A DNA stretch of 36,735 nucleotides from an uncultured Methanobrevibacter sp. Its GTDB lineage: Archaea > Methanobacteriota > Methanobacteria > Methanobacteriales > Methanobacteriaceae. Position 1 is the stretch's first letter; each line of letters opens with the position of its first letter. The translations under genes were made by a program, and so were the position numbers. This document shows positions 12,001 to 17,789 of the stretch, one piece after another. The notes beneath the pieces are model-generated. The model was not told the DNA's origin, made no database searches, and was given only the letters and a program-made list of their open reading frames with translations. The DNA lies in the NCBI RefSeq assembly GCF_902774605.1, contig NZ_CACYJE010000011.1:1-36735 (forward strand), written 5' to 3'.

Positions 12001-14762
12001 GTGACTGTCTGATTGATGACATATAATGTGTTTAATTCAGTGTTTTCAGGTTTTTCACTCACTACTTTTATATTATCCAATGTTAATGTAAGGTCATATT
12101 GCAATGAGGTTCCTAATGCATCATTGTTGGTGAAGTTACAGTAGCTTACATTACCTTCAGTTCCTTCCCAGTAGAATGCTCCACCTGATCTGCCTGCAGT
12201 GTTGTCGATGAACACTGAATTGTATACTTTTCCGTTGCTTGATCCTTCTGCAAAGCTTATTGCTCCACCGTTACGGGCCGCTGTGTTATTATAGAAGTAT
12301 GAGTCCTTAACTACACCAAGGGAGTTTCCTATATCGAAACCGATTGCACCACCGTGTCCGGTACGTGCTGGGTTGAATCCACTGGATTCATCCATACGGT
12401 CATAGTAGGTGTTGTTTGCAGTTCCCAATGCCCTGTTGCTAGTGAAATTACATAATTCGAATGTCACGTTGTCATTGTCTTGAAGGAACACTGCTCCTCC
12501 ACGGCTGGTTGCTGTACAGTCGATGAATGTCATATTGTATAGGTATTCATGGTTACCTGTAATCATTATTGCACCACCATCACCACCAGTAGTGTTGGTG
12601 TCCCAGTGACTTGAGTCCCAACCGGCATATTTAACCTTACCGTCACGACTGGTTTTAAGTGAACCACCATATGCAGTGGCATTTATGATAGTGATATTCT
12701 TCATTTCACCATACCAACCATCATAATATATTGCACCTGCGGAACGTGCTGCACGAGTATTGTTGAATACACAGTTGTATATCTTACCATTGTTTGCACC
12801 TGCCAGCCAATCTACTCCACCACCATTTGTACCTGAAGTGGTGTTGGTGAAGTTACAATTATTATATGTTACATAGTCACTACCAGTCATGTAAGCTGCT
12901 CCACCACGACGTGCTGAGTTTGACTCAATGAAGTTACAGTTTTCAACCAGACCGATGTCACCACTCCACAGTATGGATCCACCATCCCCTCCGAGGAACT
13001 GGTCTATTGCCCAGTCAACTGGTGAAATGGTTAGGGCATAAGTAGTTGTTTCATCTAACAAAACTGGTTCATTTGTATCATTTAGGGTATATGACTTGAA
13101 TACTCTTAGACCATTTTCAGTATAGTTGAGTACATATAGCTTACCTTTTTCCATATTGGTTGGTAAAACATTGCTGTTGATGAGGATTATGTCACTATAG
13201 GAGAGGGTCATATTATATTGTAATGCTTCACCTGTTGCCCTGTTGTTAATGAAGTTGGAGTTCCTCACTATACCATTGATACCATACCAGAATATTGCAC
13301 CACCATTACGTTTTGCAGTGTTGTCTATGAATGTTAGATTATCAACTATACCATCATGAGCACCTTCATACCAGTCGATTGCACCACCATTAGTTTCAGC
13401 AGTATTGCTTCTGAAGTATGAATTAGTGAAAGTAGTGTTTGTACAATTACCTTCTACACTACCTTGCAGGAATACTGCACCACCACGTGCTGCTGCCCAG
13501 TTATTTATGAAAGTGGAATTATCCACTACACCATTAGAACCAGTCCACATTACTGCACCACCATCACCACCAGTAGTGTTATAACCGTATGAACTTGGTG
13601 CATCTACAAGACCATATGCTTTATTATCAGTGAATGATACATTTCTTATCTCTCCATCAGTACCATACCAATATACTGCACCACCACTACGCATAGCAGT
13701 ATTATTTTTGAATGTAGAATTGTATAATTTACCATCATGAGCACCACGATACCAATCTACTGCACCACCATTTACACCAGCATAGTTATCTTCAAATGTA
13801 CTTAAATCTATGGTTAAATTATCACAATTTTCATCACTAGCACCTTGCATGAATACCGCACCACCACGGCGAGATGCATTGTTACCTATAAATCTTGAAT
13901 TAATTATATCTCCATTGTGTCCAGTCCACATTACTGCACCACCATCACCACCTGTACTATAATAACCATAAGTACTTTGGCCCATAGCAATACCTAATGC
14001 TTTATTATTGGTGAAGTTACTATCTTTAATATCACCATCAACACCATACCAAAATACAGCACCACCACTACGTTTAGCAGTATTGTTGACAAAGTTGGAG
14101 CCAATCAACTCTCCATGTGTAGCTCCCTTATGCCAATCAACAGCACCACCATTCACACCGGCAGTATTGTTTGCAAAGTAACATGAAGTAATCTTACTTG
14201 CATTACTGTTCTCAAGATATATTGCACCACCATGCACACCAGCTGTATTGTTCATGAAGTTACAGTTGATGATCTCTAGGGTGTCGTCACCTTCCACATA
14301 AATTGCCCCACCTGACTGGGTTGAATAACCGTTGATGAACCTGATGTTTTTCAGGATTATGTCAGGTGCATTAATGTCAAATATCCTAGCCTGCCCATTA
14401 CCGTCTATGGTGTATCCGTCACCGTCAATGGTTATTGAACTTGTAATGCTAATACCATTTAGGAATGCTGAATCCGTTTCTGGATTGTATGTGTAGTTTT
14501 GGGTTAATTTATATTCATTTGCCCGATTATGCAGCAGAGCATCCAAGTCGGAAAATGATCCTCCTCCGCTTCCTGCTTGCAGATTATCATCTACCTCAAT
14601 CGAGGTTGAAGTAAGATTGTCGTTCGTATCAACGCTTTCACTAACCGATACCGATAGTGTTTCGTTTGCATCACTTTCACCTGCATCAGAGGCAGTTGCT
14701 GTGCTGAATGATAATGCGATACATATTAAACATATTATTAATATTATTGCCTTCTTATTCAT
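1..14762 (-). CDS. Giant secreted adhesin-like protein, beta-helix plus Ig-like repeats (3' end outside window)
   Basis: This is a single minus-strand frame with no stop from the ATG at 14762 to base 1, so at least 4,920 residues; the C-terminus lies outside. Residues 1-22 are a signal peptide (MNKKAIILIICLICIALSFS, then an ATA|SD-type cleavage site), followed by an Asp/Glu/Ser/Asn-rich linker. A starter segment (SITIDGDGYTIDGNGQ) leads into right-handed beta-helix coils of about 24 residues with the motif NNTAxxxGGAIY, roughly 14340-7300. An Ig/jelly-roll-like insert at about 7280-6800 and a second starter (HPIIIDGHDYTVNALGFSRI, about 6700) begin a second beta-helix down to about 2550. From about 2100 to 1 come Ig-like domains of about 95 residues with NATLTV/YTVTAxYxGD signatures. 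N-x-S/T sequons are very abundant. The architecture matches Methanobrevibacter adhesin-like proteins, thought to act in surface attachment. The ligand and the wall anchor are not visible. GGAGG at 14772-14776 fixes the start. Confidence 0.93.
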   Translation of the reverse strand, partial: MNKKAIILIICLICIALSFSTATASDAGESDANETLSVSVSESVDTNDNLTSTSIEVDDNLQAGSGGGSFSDLDALLHNRANEYKLTQNYTYNPETDSAFLNGISITSSITIDGDGYTIDGNGQARIFDINAPDIILKNIRFINGYSTQSGGAIYVEGDDTLEIINCNFMNNTAGVHGGAIYLENSNASKITSCYFANNTAGVNGGAVDWHKGATHGELIGSNFVNNTAKRSGGAVFWYGVDGDIKDSNFTNNKALGIAMGQSTYGYYSTGGDGGAVMWTGHNGDIINSRFIGNNASRRGGAVFMQGASDENCDNLTIDLSTFEDNYAGVNGGAVDWYRGAHDGKLYNSTFKNNTAMRSGGAVYWYGTDGEIRNVSFTDNKAYGLVDAPSSYGYNTTGGDGGAVMWTGSNGVVDNSTFINNWAAARGGAVFLQGSVEGNCTNTTFTNSYFRSNTAETNGGAIDWYEGAHDGIVDNLTFIDNTAKRNGGAIFWYGINGIVRNSNFINNRATGEALQYNMTLSYSDIILINSNVLPTNMEKGKLYVLNYTENGLRVFKSYTLNDTNEPVLLDETTTYALTISPVDWAIDQFLGGDGGSILWSGDIGLVENCNFIESNSARRGGAAYMTGSDYVTYNNCNFTNTTSGTNGGGVDWLAGANNGKIYNCVFNNTRAARSAGAIYYDGWYGEMKNITIINATAYGGSLKTSRDGKVKYAGWDSSHWDTNTTGGDGGAIMITGNHEYLYNMTFIDCTATSRGGAVFLQDNDNVTFELCNFTSNRALGTANNTYYDRMDESSGFNPARTGHGGAIGFDIGNSLGVVKDSYFYNNTAARNGGAISFAEGSSNGKVYNSVFIDNTAGRSGGAFYWEGTEGNVSYCNFTNNDALGTSLQYDLTLTLDNIKVVSEKPENTELNTLYVINQTVTDGIHYESWVYVNKNGENRWLLLDQITIINDTCPSPQDWGIDQFFGGDGGTILWSGNIGYIDNCNFYNSDSARRGGAAYMTGGDHVEFTNCYFENCTSGTNGGGVDWLAGANYGKVINCTFNNTRAARSAGAIYYDGDYGEMKNITIINATSFGGSLKTSKDGLVKYAGWDSSHWDTNTTGGDAGAIMITGDHLYIYNATFTNCTSVGRGGAVFLQDNKNATFELCKFESNYAEGVANNTWANYTQERNDANSDTKVNYKLTGHGGAVAFDVNAKDCKIIDSKFYNNLARRNGGAINFDEGSTNNNITHCEFTNNTVYDDGGAINFDHGADLCGVYDSTFYNNTALGRFGSTSKGGTICLVGNNVTIQNSTFTLGVVYANIAEGAKDNETWGGAMFITGNYTIIKNCTFDRCNSIEDGGAIYVIGDDCKLYNSTFTKNSAGDDGGAIYWTGEDGLMYNITCIINSATGHTLQSSRPKGSTICLTGNNALVTKSHFEMSSAIVDGGAIYATGNYVNITESTFFKCNVTFGTDNQVYGGGSIYVLGDFSNIINCSFDRSNAKRGGIIYIQGNNVTIDNATALHSFADYGGSIYVRGANSTIVGSNLTMGNATYNGGAIYILGENTNITGTYIGMCIAYGDGGAIFVNGTNANIEKSTITMANATGYNVIINKKEVLVGGNGGSIYILGNDASIIDTNLSRSHAKVNGGIIYIAGQNAIVNGSSLMMCSADENGGAIYVAGFNATIENSTFGMTNASGSVINGVHTNGNGGAIYVKGDSASIIDSRFNITIAVHGSGGAIYVGGLNTNISGINASISQAPNGQGGSIYVDGVNTTISDSDLTIAHAGKEGGSVYIKGDYSKIINSTITRTSSDTYGGAVYIDAVNATIEDSHFAMNNATVSGGAIYILGVNANVKNSTFNLTFARTSPTSYATTNLGGAIYIKGNNANISFSNFTNSFAYQGGIIYLESNYCTIVNSTFDKGFALWDGGAIFSYLGAHTSLSNSTFTNNLAEYDGGAIFWHGGESSVYNSVDRCTFINNTAVAKGTFSSGVRTTRGGGALYWSEKGSYGSVTNSKFINNSVQAIKGKADGGAILWDTCSHGIIDNCTFYGNFITTEDYDGNGIWVQGGAMLLRPKTNFTISDCIFENSWSDKEGGALYVSNKQGSPIKPIDVKIINVTFINNTALSKGTSNKNIWGGGAVQVKECDYIYFIDCKFINNTANIGGGVSFKALNGNNNGMINCTFIGNNATILNSPDANTVAGSGGAIWTDASKIINLENITMIGGFAVNYGGGLYSKGTIIYDTFTFINNTAGYGGGLYWDKGSVTISNMEFINNTATQFGGAIYIPQQSTTVSFNNFTGNTALSGGAIYANNNIITVSNNNFTNNTATDYGGAVYVALEFNANNVVTSRNVFTSNSAQEGGAIYIPIAAKGVAVTYSSFIKNHALNGGAIYLGSQGFKNRYVENCEFINNTAEQNGGAVYIANINQKILSCNFYGNNATLNGGAVYTDTGLSDLEIKDSTFKNSHANNGGAIYNDAGPLNTNLKINNDTFIKNIAVRNGGAVLYISNNGLTKYRDYNNFDGLGVPASAGRTNLKDTDTNTQFISTSLFEYNQDYILRIKTESDMDDPYITVYIDNPRDSIRRFLNVTIKLVDATTGEEVREVNITTENYVEHYSSELGIYATFSNLKKNQTYNITVGFSDENYMYKQNFTFDTAHGELMGDFQRLQRLIEQAISRGLKDDGAYHVSLPRAYTFDDEYDKGCMNLTDISHPIIIDGHDYTVNALGFSRIFYITSNDVTFKNIHFARGNASGIYNKTFSFGNGELDDNTIGIGGSLYWAGKNGALLNSSVSNSYAVLGGGIYFNASASDCVIYGTSFTNNNATTNGGAIDCNASNMELINTTFDSNYADYGAALCREINATFGHGHNNIFSNNYAQTAGAALAWLNASSISINQYYFYNNGAGFSGGAIYVGEGSLNCNVSNCVFEDNYVANEDTQGHGGAIEWYSQKGTIVNSTFARNRAFDGGALYVGVGSTEIKVITSNFTHNYAKTTGGAISIVASAVTINASNFYYNNATRGGALFVGGEGTANYIYSSLFQGNVAKGQTPGEGLGGAINWVASSGYLNDTKFISNCADYGGGLFFGGRSDESRISGCEFIDNHAKYNGGAIDCNASKMFLSHTIFDGNYAQFGAALCREINAQSGSGENNTFKNNHAYVSGAALGWMGSVGIKITNYTFINNSADVSGGAIYVSPDSHNCSIIDCNFENNYVTNKTINWLGSFDWNAWDGSPMYYSARGYDEPSQINKTIQYTDHTTYYYNQSSSLDGILGVGGAIVDYAANATIVNTKFTKNTARLGGALYVGSYDGYTNINRSTFTNNIAYERGGAINLHASAVNVNSTKFYGNSAEDGAALYVGGVGTNNTVVESVFDGNKAKGYGGGIYWIAQAGVMDNVNFTNNAAAYGGGIYFNGRSANTNLTNVRFTGNNATKNGGAIDCNAANIGIYNITFTSNYAGEYGAALCRESGATNGHGTNNTFISNHAGISGAALAWLGVRGINITDYHFIDNTAGRTGGAIFVGPGSDNCIINMSYFTGNHIVNETHGHGGAIDIVGGYATLINSNFTQNSAHYGGAVWVESETQTTINNVTFRQNEAVADGGAINLRASGVTMNDARFFTNIAGRSGGAVYVGGNGTTNTIYYSVFNDNQAQDHGGAIDWRASAGEIMFTNFTHNTAEYGGALYLNGVSSNSRIFNVIFKENQATKNGGAIDCNASMMGLNNTQFISNYAGEYGAALCREANATGGFGGNNTFISNEAGISGAALAWLGVDSININQYIFINNTAYSSGGAIYVRGDSPNCKVRNSYFDNNYVTDVRNGQGGAIDWIGSNGYIYNTTFKDSFAVNGGTLYVGALSDNMTIQESRFTGSRAVGEGGSIVLYGNNVNITKSNFTYSIGLTRGGAIAAHQSFNLSISECIFDHSVGAGYVDATNSSYGDGGALFYENANNLTIVNTVFSEVESHAMGTITAINASNSLLSNVTFSGMFALSNGGSIAWLNSDNVTIENSRFLNSGASYEGGSIYFNNTNAVVKNSLFNNTSTPWGNGGAIYINGNVTVDNSTFERLSASSDNAAGIYVQAGTSIISNSSFDGKNTIWIARGANATIANNNITGLNPNDDLIYLENDYDIETNQVSYAVWNDGNLTLDNNNFDYVTFNNGTIWSQTYISMLGNKTYNVTWMDEFTFWAEILDDTQNNHIISVDSLYATNDVHQEDGDVAYPMKYNRIQIPNLYYQGAFHLMPHDSKLKKYEYKNGTVNVKMPLDLDVSYVINGDIVEITARLSPKVKSNFTLKDEQIYFRLGDGNYYPAALNCTHTQEGEFTTWTLAIGKYALNNLSAGYYTVTAYHPGDEVHLSAENSTSFFFEKRDTWIKIVVENIVYGQYALANVTTNGNGTVVLSMNGRTERYELSRDGRYENGTYTLLVRFDTLYAPGQYTMSALYLGDDYYEYEINETTFNVFKRNVTITANASDIVFWEVEYINATLNFIIHSGETVNVTAMAPVSGYVKVSITPTQEYVTEIVDGVARFAIPNLFSDEYKNILVSYYGSPYYNANMTRVNFTVGATDNLTVDVKVDNITYGDNAVVRVKVPSMADGNVTIYVDGIEWGTVVLDEGTAQLANITGLAGGDHIVNVTYNGGRYYAAKNSTNVTFNVAQNTDWKMTITADEHPYGENTTITIKTSPYDVSNRNLTIKIGNNVYVVNITNGTATLTLNNLSAGSYISHAIYAGDANYSYKSQMFRVKIVKATPTVTLTQNGTDVIATVSGNVTGNVTFYIRGQNYTVDLENGNATLSNNLTYGNNYLVATYNGDKNYTDAFAVENFEIAIITTDLTVEATPEVMVGKNTTITVTMTNVTGGKVIIEVNGYNYTVEINNNGIATLTVSLPVNEYTAHAYYLGDLEHEACDNVSAVFKVLNKTAPSVTIADVGNIEIDTNLTFTVTTNSNATLVVRVNGEVVNQS
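3646..6280 (-). repeat. Four ~275-residue super-repeats in the second beta-helix of the giant adhesin
   Basis: Each unit carries the landmark GAALCRE at about 6271, 5437, 4462 and 3646, giving spacings of 834, 975 and 816 nt. The landmarks recur in the same order: GGAIDCNAS, one coil, GAALCRE, NNTF, SGAALxW, GGAIxV, an S-x-N-C segment and an NYV-type coil. The middle interval is longer because of a Tyr/Ser/Trp-rich insert at about 5050-5190. The two units at the N-terminal side (above about 5040) are visibly more AT-rich at synonymous sites (cca cca) than the two on the C-terminal side (ccg). Confidence 0.85.
11340..12990 (-). repeat. Internal duplication in the first beta-helix of the giant adhesin (~1.13 kb period)
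   Basis: Segments at about 11340-11890 and 12480-12990 encode nearly the same series: GGAVFLQD, a GGDxGAIMITG coil, a coil ending in AGxDSSHWDTN-type sequence, RAARSAGAIYYDG and GGDGGxILWSG. At DNA level, gatagtgat followed by ttcttcatttcaccat recurs about 1.13 kb apart. Each copy begins beside a non-helix insert of the same type (ALQYxxTLxxxxI...LYVxN...DWxIDQFxGGDGG), at about 12110-11890 and 13230-13020. This indicates duplication of a module made of insert plus helix. Confidence 0.75.
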
Positions 14763-14768
14763 AGTACA

Positions 14769-14777
14769 CCCCCTCCT
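14769..14777 (-). promoter_or_regulatory. Strong Shine-Dalgarno of the giant adhesin gene
   Basis: On the minus strand this reads AGGAGGGGG, with the GGAGG core at 14776-14772 and 9 nt between the core and the ATG at 14762. It is among the strongest ribosome binding sites in the window and decides the start. Confidence 0.8.
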
Positions 14778-14792
14778 ATTGTCATGACAATA
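14777..14792. promoter_or_regulatory. Perfect 16-bp palindrome in the adhesin leader (candidate operator)
   Basis: TATTGTCATGACAATA is identical to its reverse complement. It abuts the Shine-Dalgarno and lies between the predicted transcription start (about 14825) and the adhesin ATG. A dimeric repressor bound here would block elongation. As RNA it could fold only weakly because there is no loop. No cognate regulator is identified in the window. Confidence 0.5.
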
Positions 14793-14847
14793 TCAATACA
14801 TATGCCATTATGGAGAGTTTATTACGATATTTGTATAAATTGAAATT

Positions 14848-14857
14848 AATATATAAA
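14848..14857 (-). promoter_or_regulatory. TATA box of the giant adhesin gene
   Basis: Minus-strand TTTATATATT is the best archaeal TATA match upstream of the ATG at 14762. It predicts transcription starting near 14830-14825 and a leader of about 65 nt containing the palindrome and ribosome binding site. No BRE was confidently assigned. Confidence 0.45.
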
Positions 14858-15732
14858 GTTAACTAAGTTAAAGTAAAAATTATCAGAGATGAGTCCTTAA
14901 AAAATAAGATGCATTGAACAAATCATTAAGAATTATCTTAATTTAAAAAAAATAATCATAATTAAAAATCAATACGCATAAACTGTAAATAAAAATAAAT
15001 TGTATTATGAAAAATTAAAAAAAATTAACATAATTCATCAAATTACATTATAATTAAACTTTTTTTCAATAAACCTACAAATGTTATTCAATTTAATAGA
15101 AATTAAAAATTGAATTTAACAGTGATTTAATCCATACATCAAAAAAAGCATTTAAACCTGTTTTAATCGTTGATAAACTGTTAAAAATCCTTTGAATCAT
15201 CAAGTTTAATTTAAACAAAAACAACCCTACTAAAAGACATCAACATCCAATACGATATTGAAATATTAACTGACAGTACAATAAAGCAAAAAACACCAAC
15301 TTTAACACGATTGCAAGCAAAAAGCAATATTCATGTGAACTTGTTCGTATGAGCCTAAACGAAAACAAATTTAAAGAGGAGAATGAACGAAAATCAAATC
15401 ATAAACACATGTAAAAAATAAATCACAACACATAACATATTTTCAAATAATCAAATGATTTTTAAAGTTAAACATGAATATTTGACAAATATCAGCACCC
15501 CATTGAACAAACAGGCAAAATCCATGTGAGTTCCATGATTTCAAGCAAGAAAATGCGGTGAAAAAATGTGGTCGTTTAATTGAATTTAGCCTCAATAAAA
15601 CAATGTTGAATCATGAAAACTTCAACGAAATTAGCCATATATAATATTATAATAAATGGTTTGTGAAAAATTAGTTAAGAATTGAAAGTACAGATAGATA
15701 AAGTTATGAAAAAAAGAAAAATAGAAGTAATC
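14858..15732. other. Non-coding AT-rich spacer
   Basis: There is no credible reading frame on either strand. The sequence is A/T-homopolymer-rich with scattered short repeats. Apart from the adhesin TATA box at one end and the T-rich tail of rps3ae at the other, I see no tRNA-like or transposase-like sequence. Confidence 0.6.
15709..15721 (-). terminator. T-rich terminator after rps3ae
   Basis: About 12 nt past the TAA at 15733 the minus strand reads ATTTTTCTTTTTTTC. Archaeal RNA polymerase commonly terminates at such U-tracts without a hairpin. Confidence 0.5.
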
Positions 15733-16314
15733 TTATTTGATTACTTTACTTTTGATGATTTCCACTCTTTTGAGAGGGTAGATTTTTTTAGCGTTGTGGT
15801 AAATCTCGGATGCTAACTTACCGTTAACACACACTTGCACCAATTCATCGAATGATCTTTCAGCTGCAGCTTCGACGAGCAAGTCTTCAATGGTTTTTCT
15901 CATGTATCTTTGTTGGGAAGATTTAGCCCTTCTGATGGTTACAGCCAATACTTGTAATTTTAATTTGCGATCATCTTTTGTTTTAACGATTGCGGAAGCG
16001 TCGATTCTGGAAGTTCCTCTTCTGATCATGCTTCTAACGTAATCGGTAGTGGTTTTGTGTCCAGTGAATTTGGTGTTTGCAACTGTTCCTGCAACATTGT
16101 CGATTTCAAACCTGAGTTTGATGTATTGTTTTGAGAAGTCACCGGTTAATTCCCTCATGGTAACTTCAACGCCTCTTCCGATGAGGAGGTCTGCATCTTT
16201 TGCTGGAGTTTCTCCAATTTCCTTGTCTTCAAAGTTCACTGGTGTTTTGATAGTATACCAGGATTTTTCTTTCCATGTATCACGTACTCTACGTCTTGCT
16301 TTTGCTTTTGCCAT
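15733..16314 (-). CDS. rps3ae: Small-subunit ribosomal protein S3Ae (eS1)
   Basis: A protein of 193 residues, the usual size of archaeal S3Ae, which binds the platform of the 30S subunit near the mRNA exit and is shared with eukaryotes but absent from bacteria. Recognisable features are the basic start MAKAKARRRVRDTWK, then WYTIKTP near residue 20, GRGVEVTMRELTGDFS, the central FTGHKTTTDYVRSMIRR segment and a basic C-terminus ending KRVEIIKSKVIK. The gene is isolated: about 970 nt of spacer follow it and about 570 nt precede it, so it is probably transcribed alone. A partial ribosome binding site (AGGTTGAT) lies just before the ATG. A TATA-like TTTTATAAAA lies about 55 nt upstream, near 16366-16375. 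The identification is secure. Confidence 0.97.
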   Translation of the reverse strand: MAKAKARRRVRDTWKEKSWYTIKTPVNFEDKEIGETPAKDADLLIGRGVEVTMRELTGDFSKQYIKLRFEIDNVAGTVANTKFTGHKTTTDYVRSMIRRGTSRIDASAIVKTKDDRKLKLQVLAVTIRRAKSSQQRYMRKTIEDLLVEAAAERSFDELVQVCVNGKLASEIYHNAKKIYPLKRVEIIKSKVIK

Positions 16315-16803
16315 TATATCAACCTATATAAATTTAATCTATAATACTAGCGTTTTCGCCATAAAATTTTATAAAATATTCTTATTAAGTATAGAAGATA
16401 AACTGAACTGTAAAAATGATTTTAAATAAGTATAGATTTACAATCGTTTATTTAACTATTGTGAGTTATCCTCACGTTATTTTAAGAAAATATATCTAAT
16501 TAAGTTTTATTTTTTAAAACCCGCCCATAAAGGTTACAATTAACTATTTTATTCATACTATATAAAGATTATTGAAATAATAGAAAAAATGGAAAATTTT
16601 CAAAAAATAAAAAATAAAAAATTTTTACAATATAATGAAAAATCATAACGAAAAACAGAAATCCAACCCTGAAACTGTGAAAAAAACATGCTGAATACAG
16701 GGCGAAAAAATTTACAATATACAAAAAAAATTTACAATATACCTGAAATTTCAGCAAAAAAATAAATCATCACAATTTATTGGAGAAGATGATTGAATCA
16801 TGT
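16315..16803. other. Non-coding spacer with iterated TTTACAATAT motif
   Basis: AT-rich DNA upstream of rps3ae. The 18-mer AAAAAATTTACAATATAC occurs at 16705-16722 and again at 16725-16742 (20-nt period), and a related copy lies near 16619-16634. A GTGAG...CTCAC inverted repeat lies near 16460-16475. The short frames here are low-complexity and not convincing as genes. Confidence 0.5.
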
Positions 16804-16844
16804 GAAAAAAAAGAATGTGAAAGCTTGAAAAAAGAAATCAAGCT
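16804..16844 (-). terminator. Hairpin plus T-run terminator of the rtcB operon
   Basis: Read on the minus strand, AGCTTGA (16844-16838) and TCAAGCT (16828-16822) form a perfect 7-bp stem with a 9-nt loop. A run of eight T follows at about 16812-16804. It lies about 40 nt beyond the stop codon at 16885. Confidence 0.65.
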
Positions 16845-16884
16845 CTAAGAATAATTTTTTAAAAAGTTACAGTATATGAAAAAA

Positions 16885-17217
16885 TTATATTATAGACTGG
16901 TTTTTCATGAAATCAACATGGTCGGTGTAACGCTTCAGCACCTCATCAATAGGACCCTCATCCATGACCAGCTTGAGTCCCGCATCATCAGCCTTGATCT
17001 TGGACTTGAAACCATACTGCACACATATCAGTACGTCACAGTCACTGCATGTCTTTATGACCTTGCCGCCCTGGTGCTTTGCCTCGCCCTTGATTTCAAT
17101 TTCCCTTTTTTCAACAAAGGTCAGTTCATCATCATAATCATATACATAAATGCTGCTTCCACGTCCAAGGTGCAAGTCCACATTTTCCCCATCGCTTGAT
17201 ACAACAGCCAAACGCAT
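16885..17217 (-). CDS. NifX/NifB-C-terminal-like protein (dinitrogenase FeMo-cofactor family)
   Basis: A single small domain of 110 residues matching the NifX/NafY/NifB-C fold, which in nitrogen fixers binds iron-molybdenum cofactor precursors. Visible landmarks are the first strand MRLAVVSSDGENVDLHLGRG (the GxxxxxHFGRG-type loop, here HLGRG), a CSDCDVLICVQYG segment near residues 57-69 and the tail GPIDEVLKRY. The C-x-x-C pair could ligate a metal cluster. Stand-alone members are common in methanogens without nitrogenase, so a general iron-sulfur or metal-cluster role is more likely than nitrogen fixation; no nif genes are nearby. It lies 2 nt after the flavoprotein gene and is probably co-transcribed with it. 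The fold is confident and the substrate unknown. Confidence 0.82.
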   Translation of the reverse strand: MRLAVVSSDGENVDLHLGRGSSIYVYDYDDELTFVEKREIEIKGEAKHQGGKVIKTCSDCDVLICVQYGFKSKIKADDAGLKLVMDEGPIDEVLKRYTDHVDFMKNQSII

Positions 17218-17219
17218 AC

Positions 17220-17789
17220 TTAATCCCTTACCTTTTTAATTATTTGAGCCACATTACGGCCGAAGAGTCTTATTGTCTCGATTCCTTCCTTATCTTCCAG
17301 TGCAGTTCCCTCATCATATGCAATTACCATATTCCAGTAGCTGCTCCCGACTATTATCATGTTGTTTATTGTGAAAAACATTGACATTTCCTGCAATGTT
17401 AATGTAACGCCGCCCCTTCTTGCAACGGCAATCGGACCTCCAACCATCCAGTCAAGGAAATGGTCGCCGTGCCTGGACACTCTGCCGATCCTCTGCAGTG
17501 CAGACATTATATCCCCTCTTGCAGTTCCAAAATACACTGGCGCTGCAGGTATGAATCCGTCGGCTTCACGGAGCTTGTCGATGATTTCGCTTAATCCATC
17601 CGGCAATACGCAGTTTCCTGTTTCCTGGCATTTGTCACATGCTATGCAGGATTGGATTTTCTTGCCCCTCAGAGTTATGATTTCAGTTTCAACACCCTCC
17701 GCTTCGATTTCATGTGCGCATTGCTCGAGTGCGATTTTGGTGTTGGAATCCTTGCGCGGAGAAGCGTTCAATAGAATTACCTTGCTCAT
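17220..17789 (-). CDS. Iron-sulfur flavoprotein (NADPH-dependent FMN reductase-like)
   Basis: A protein of 189 residues with a flavodoxin-like fold. The start MSKVILLNASPRKDSNT is the FMN-phosphate loop (ASPRxxSNT). Residues about 47-59, CIACDKCQETGNC, form a compact C-x2-C-x2-C-x5-C motif, the [4Fe-4S] signature of the Methanosarcina iron-sulfur flavoprotein. AAPVYFGTARGDI is the second FMN-binding stretch. Such proteins shuttle electrons, and some detoxify oxygen or peroxide in anaerobes. I chose the ATG at 17789 over an upstream in-frame ATG because it has GGAG just before it and overlaps the previous stop as ATGA (4 nt), which implies translational coupling. Pairing with the NifX-like gene suggests joint redox or metal-cluster work (inference). 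Confidence 0.87.
   Translation of the reverse strand: MSKVILLNASPRKDSNTKIALEQCAHEIEAEGVETEIITLRGKKIQSCIACDKCQETGNCVLPDGLSEIIDKLREADGFIPAAPVYFGTARGDIMSALQRIGRVSRHGDHFLDWMVGGPIAVARRGGVTLTLQEMSMFFTINNMIIVGSSYWNMVIAYDEGTALEDKEGIETIRLFGRNVAQIIKKVRD

Noticed and set aside
16569-16757. A 62-codon frame rich in Phe/Tyr
   Set aside because: It arises from A/T homopolymer DNA, has no ribosome binding site and overlaps the 20-nt direct repeats.
16885-17217. Nitrogen-fixation locus
   Set aside because: Only a stand-alone NifX/NifB-C-like domain is present; no nifH, D, K or B neighbours.
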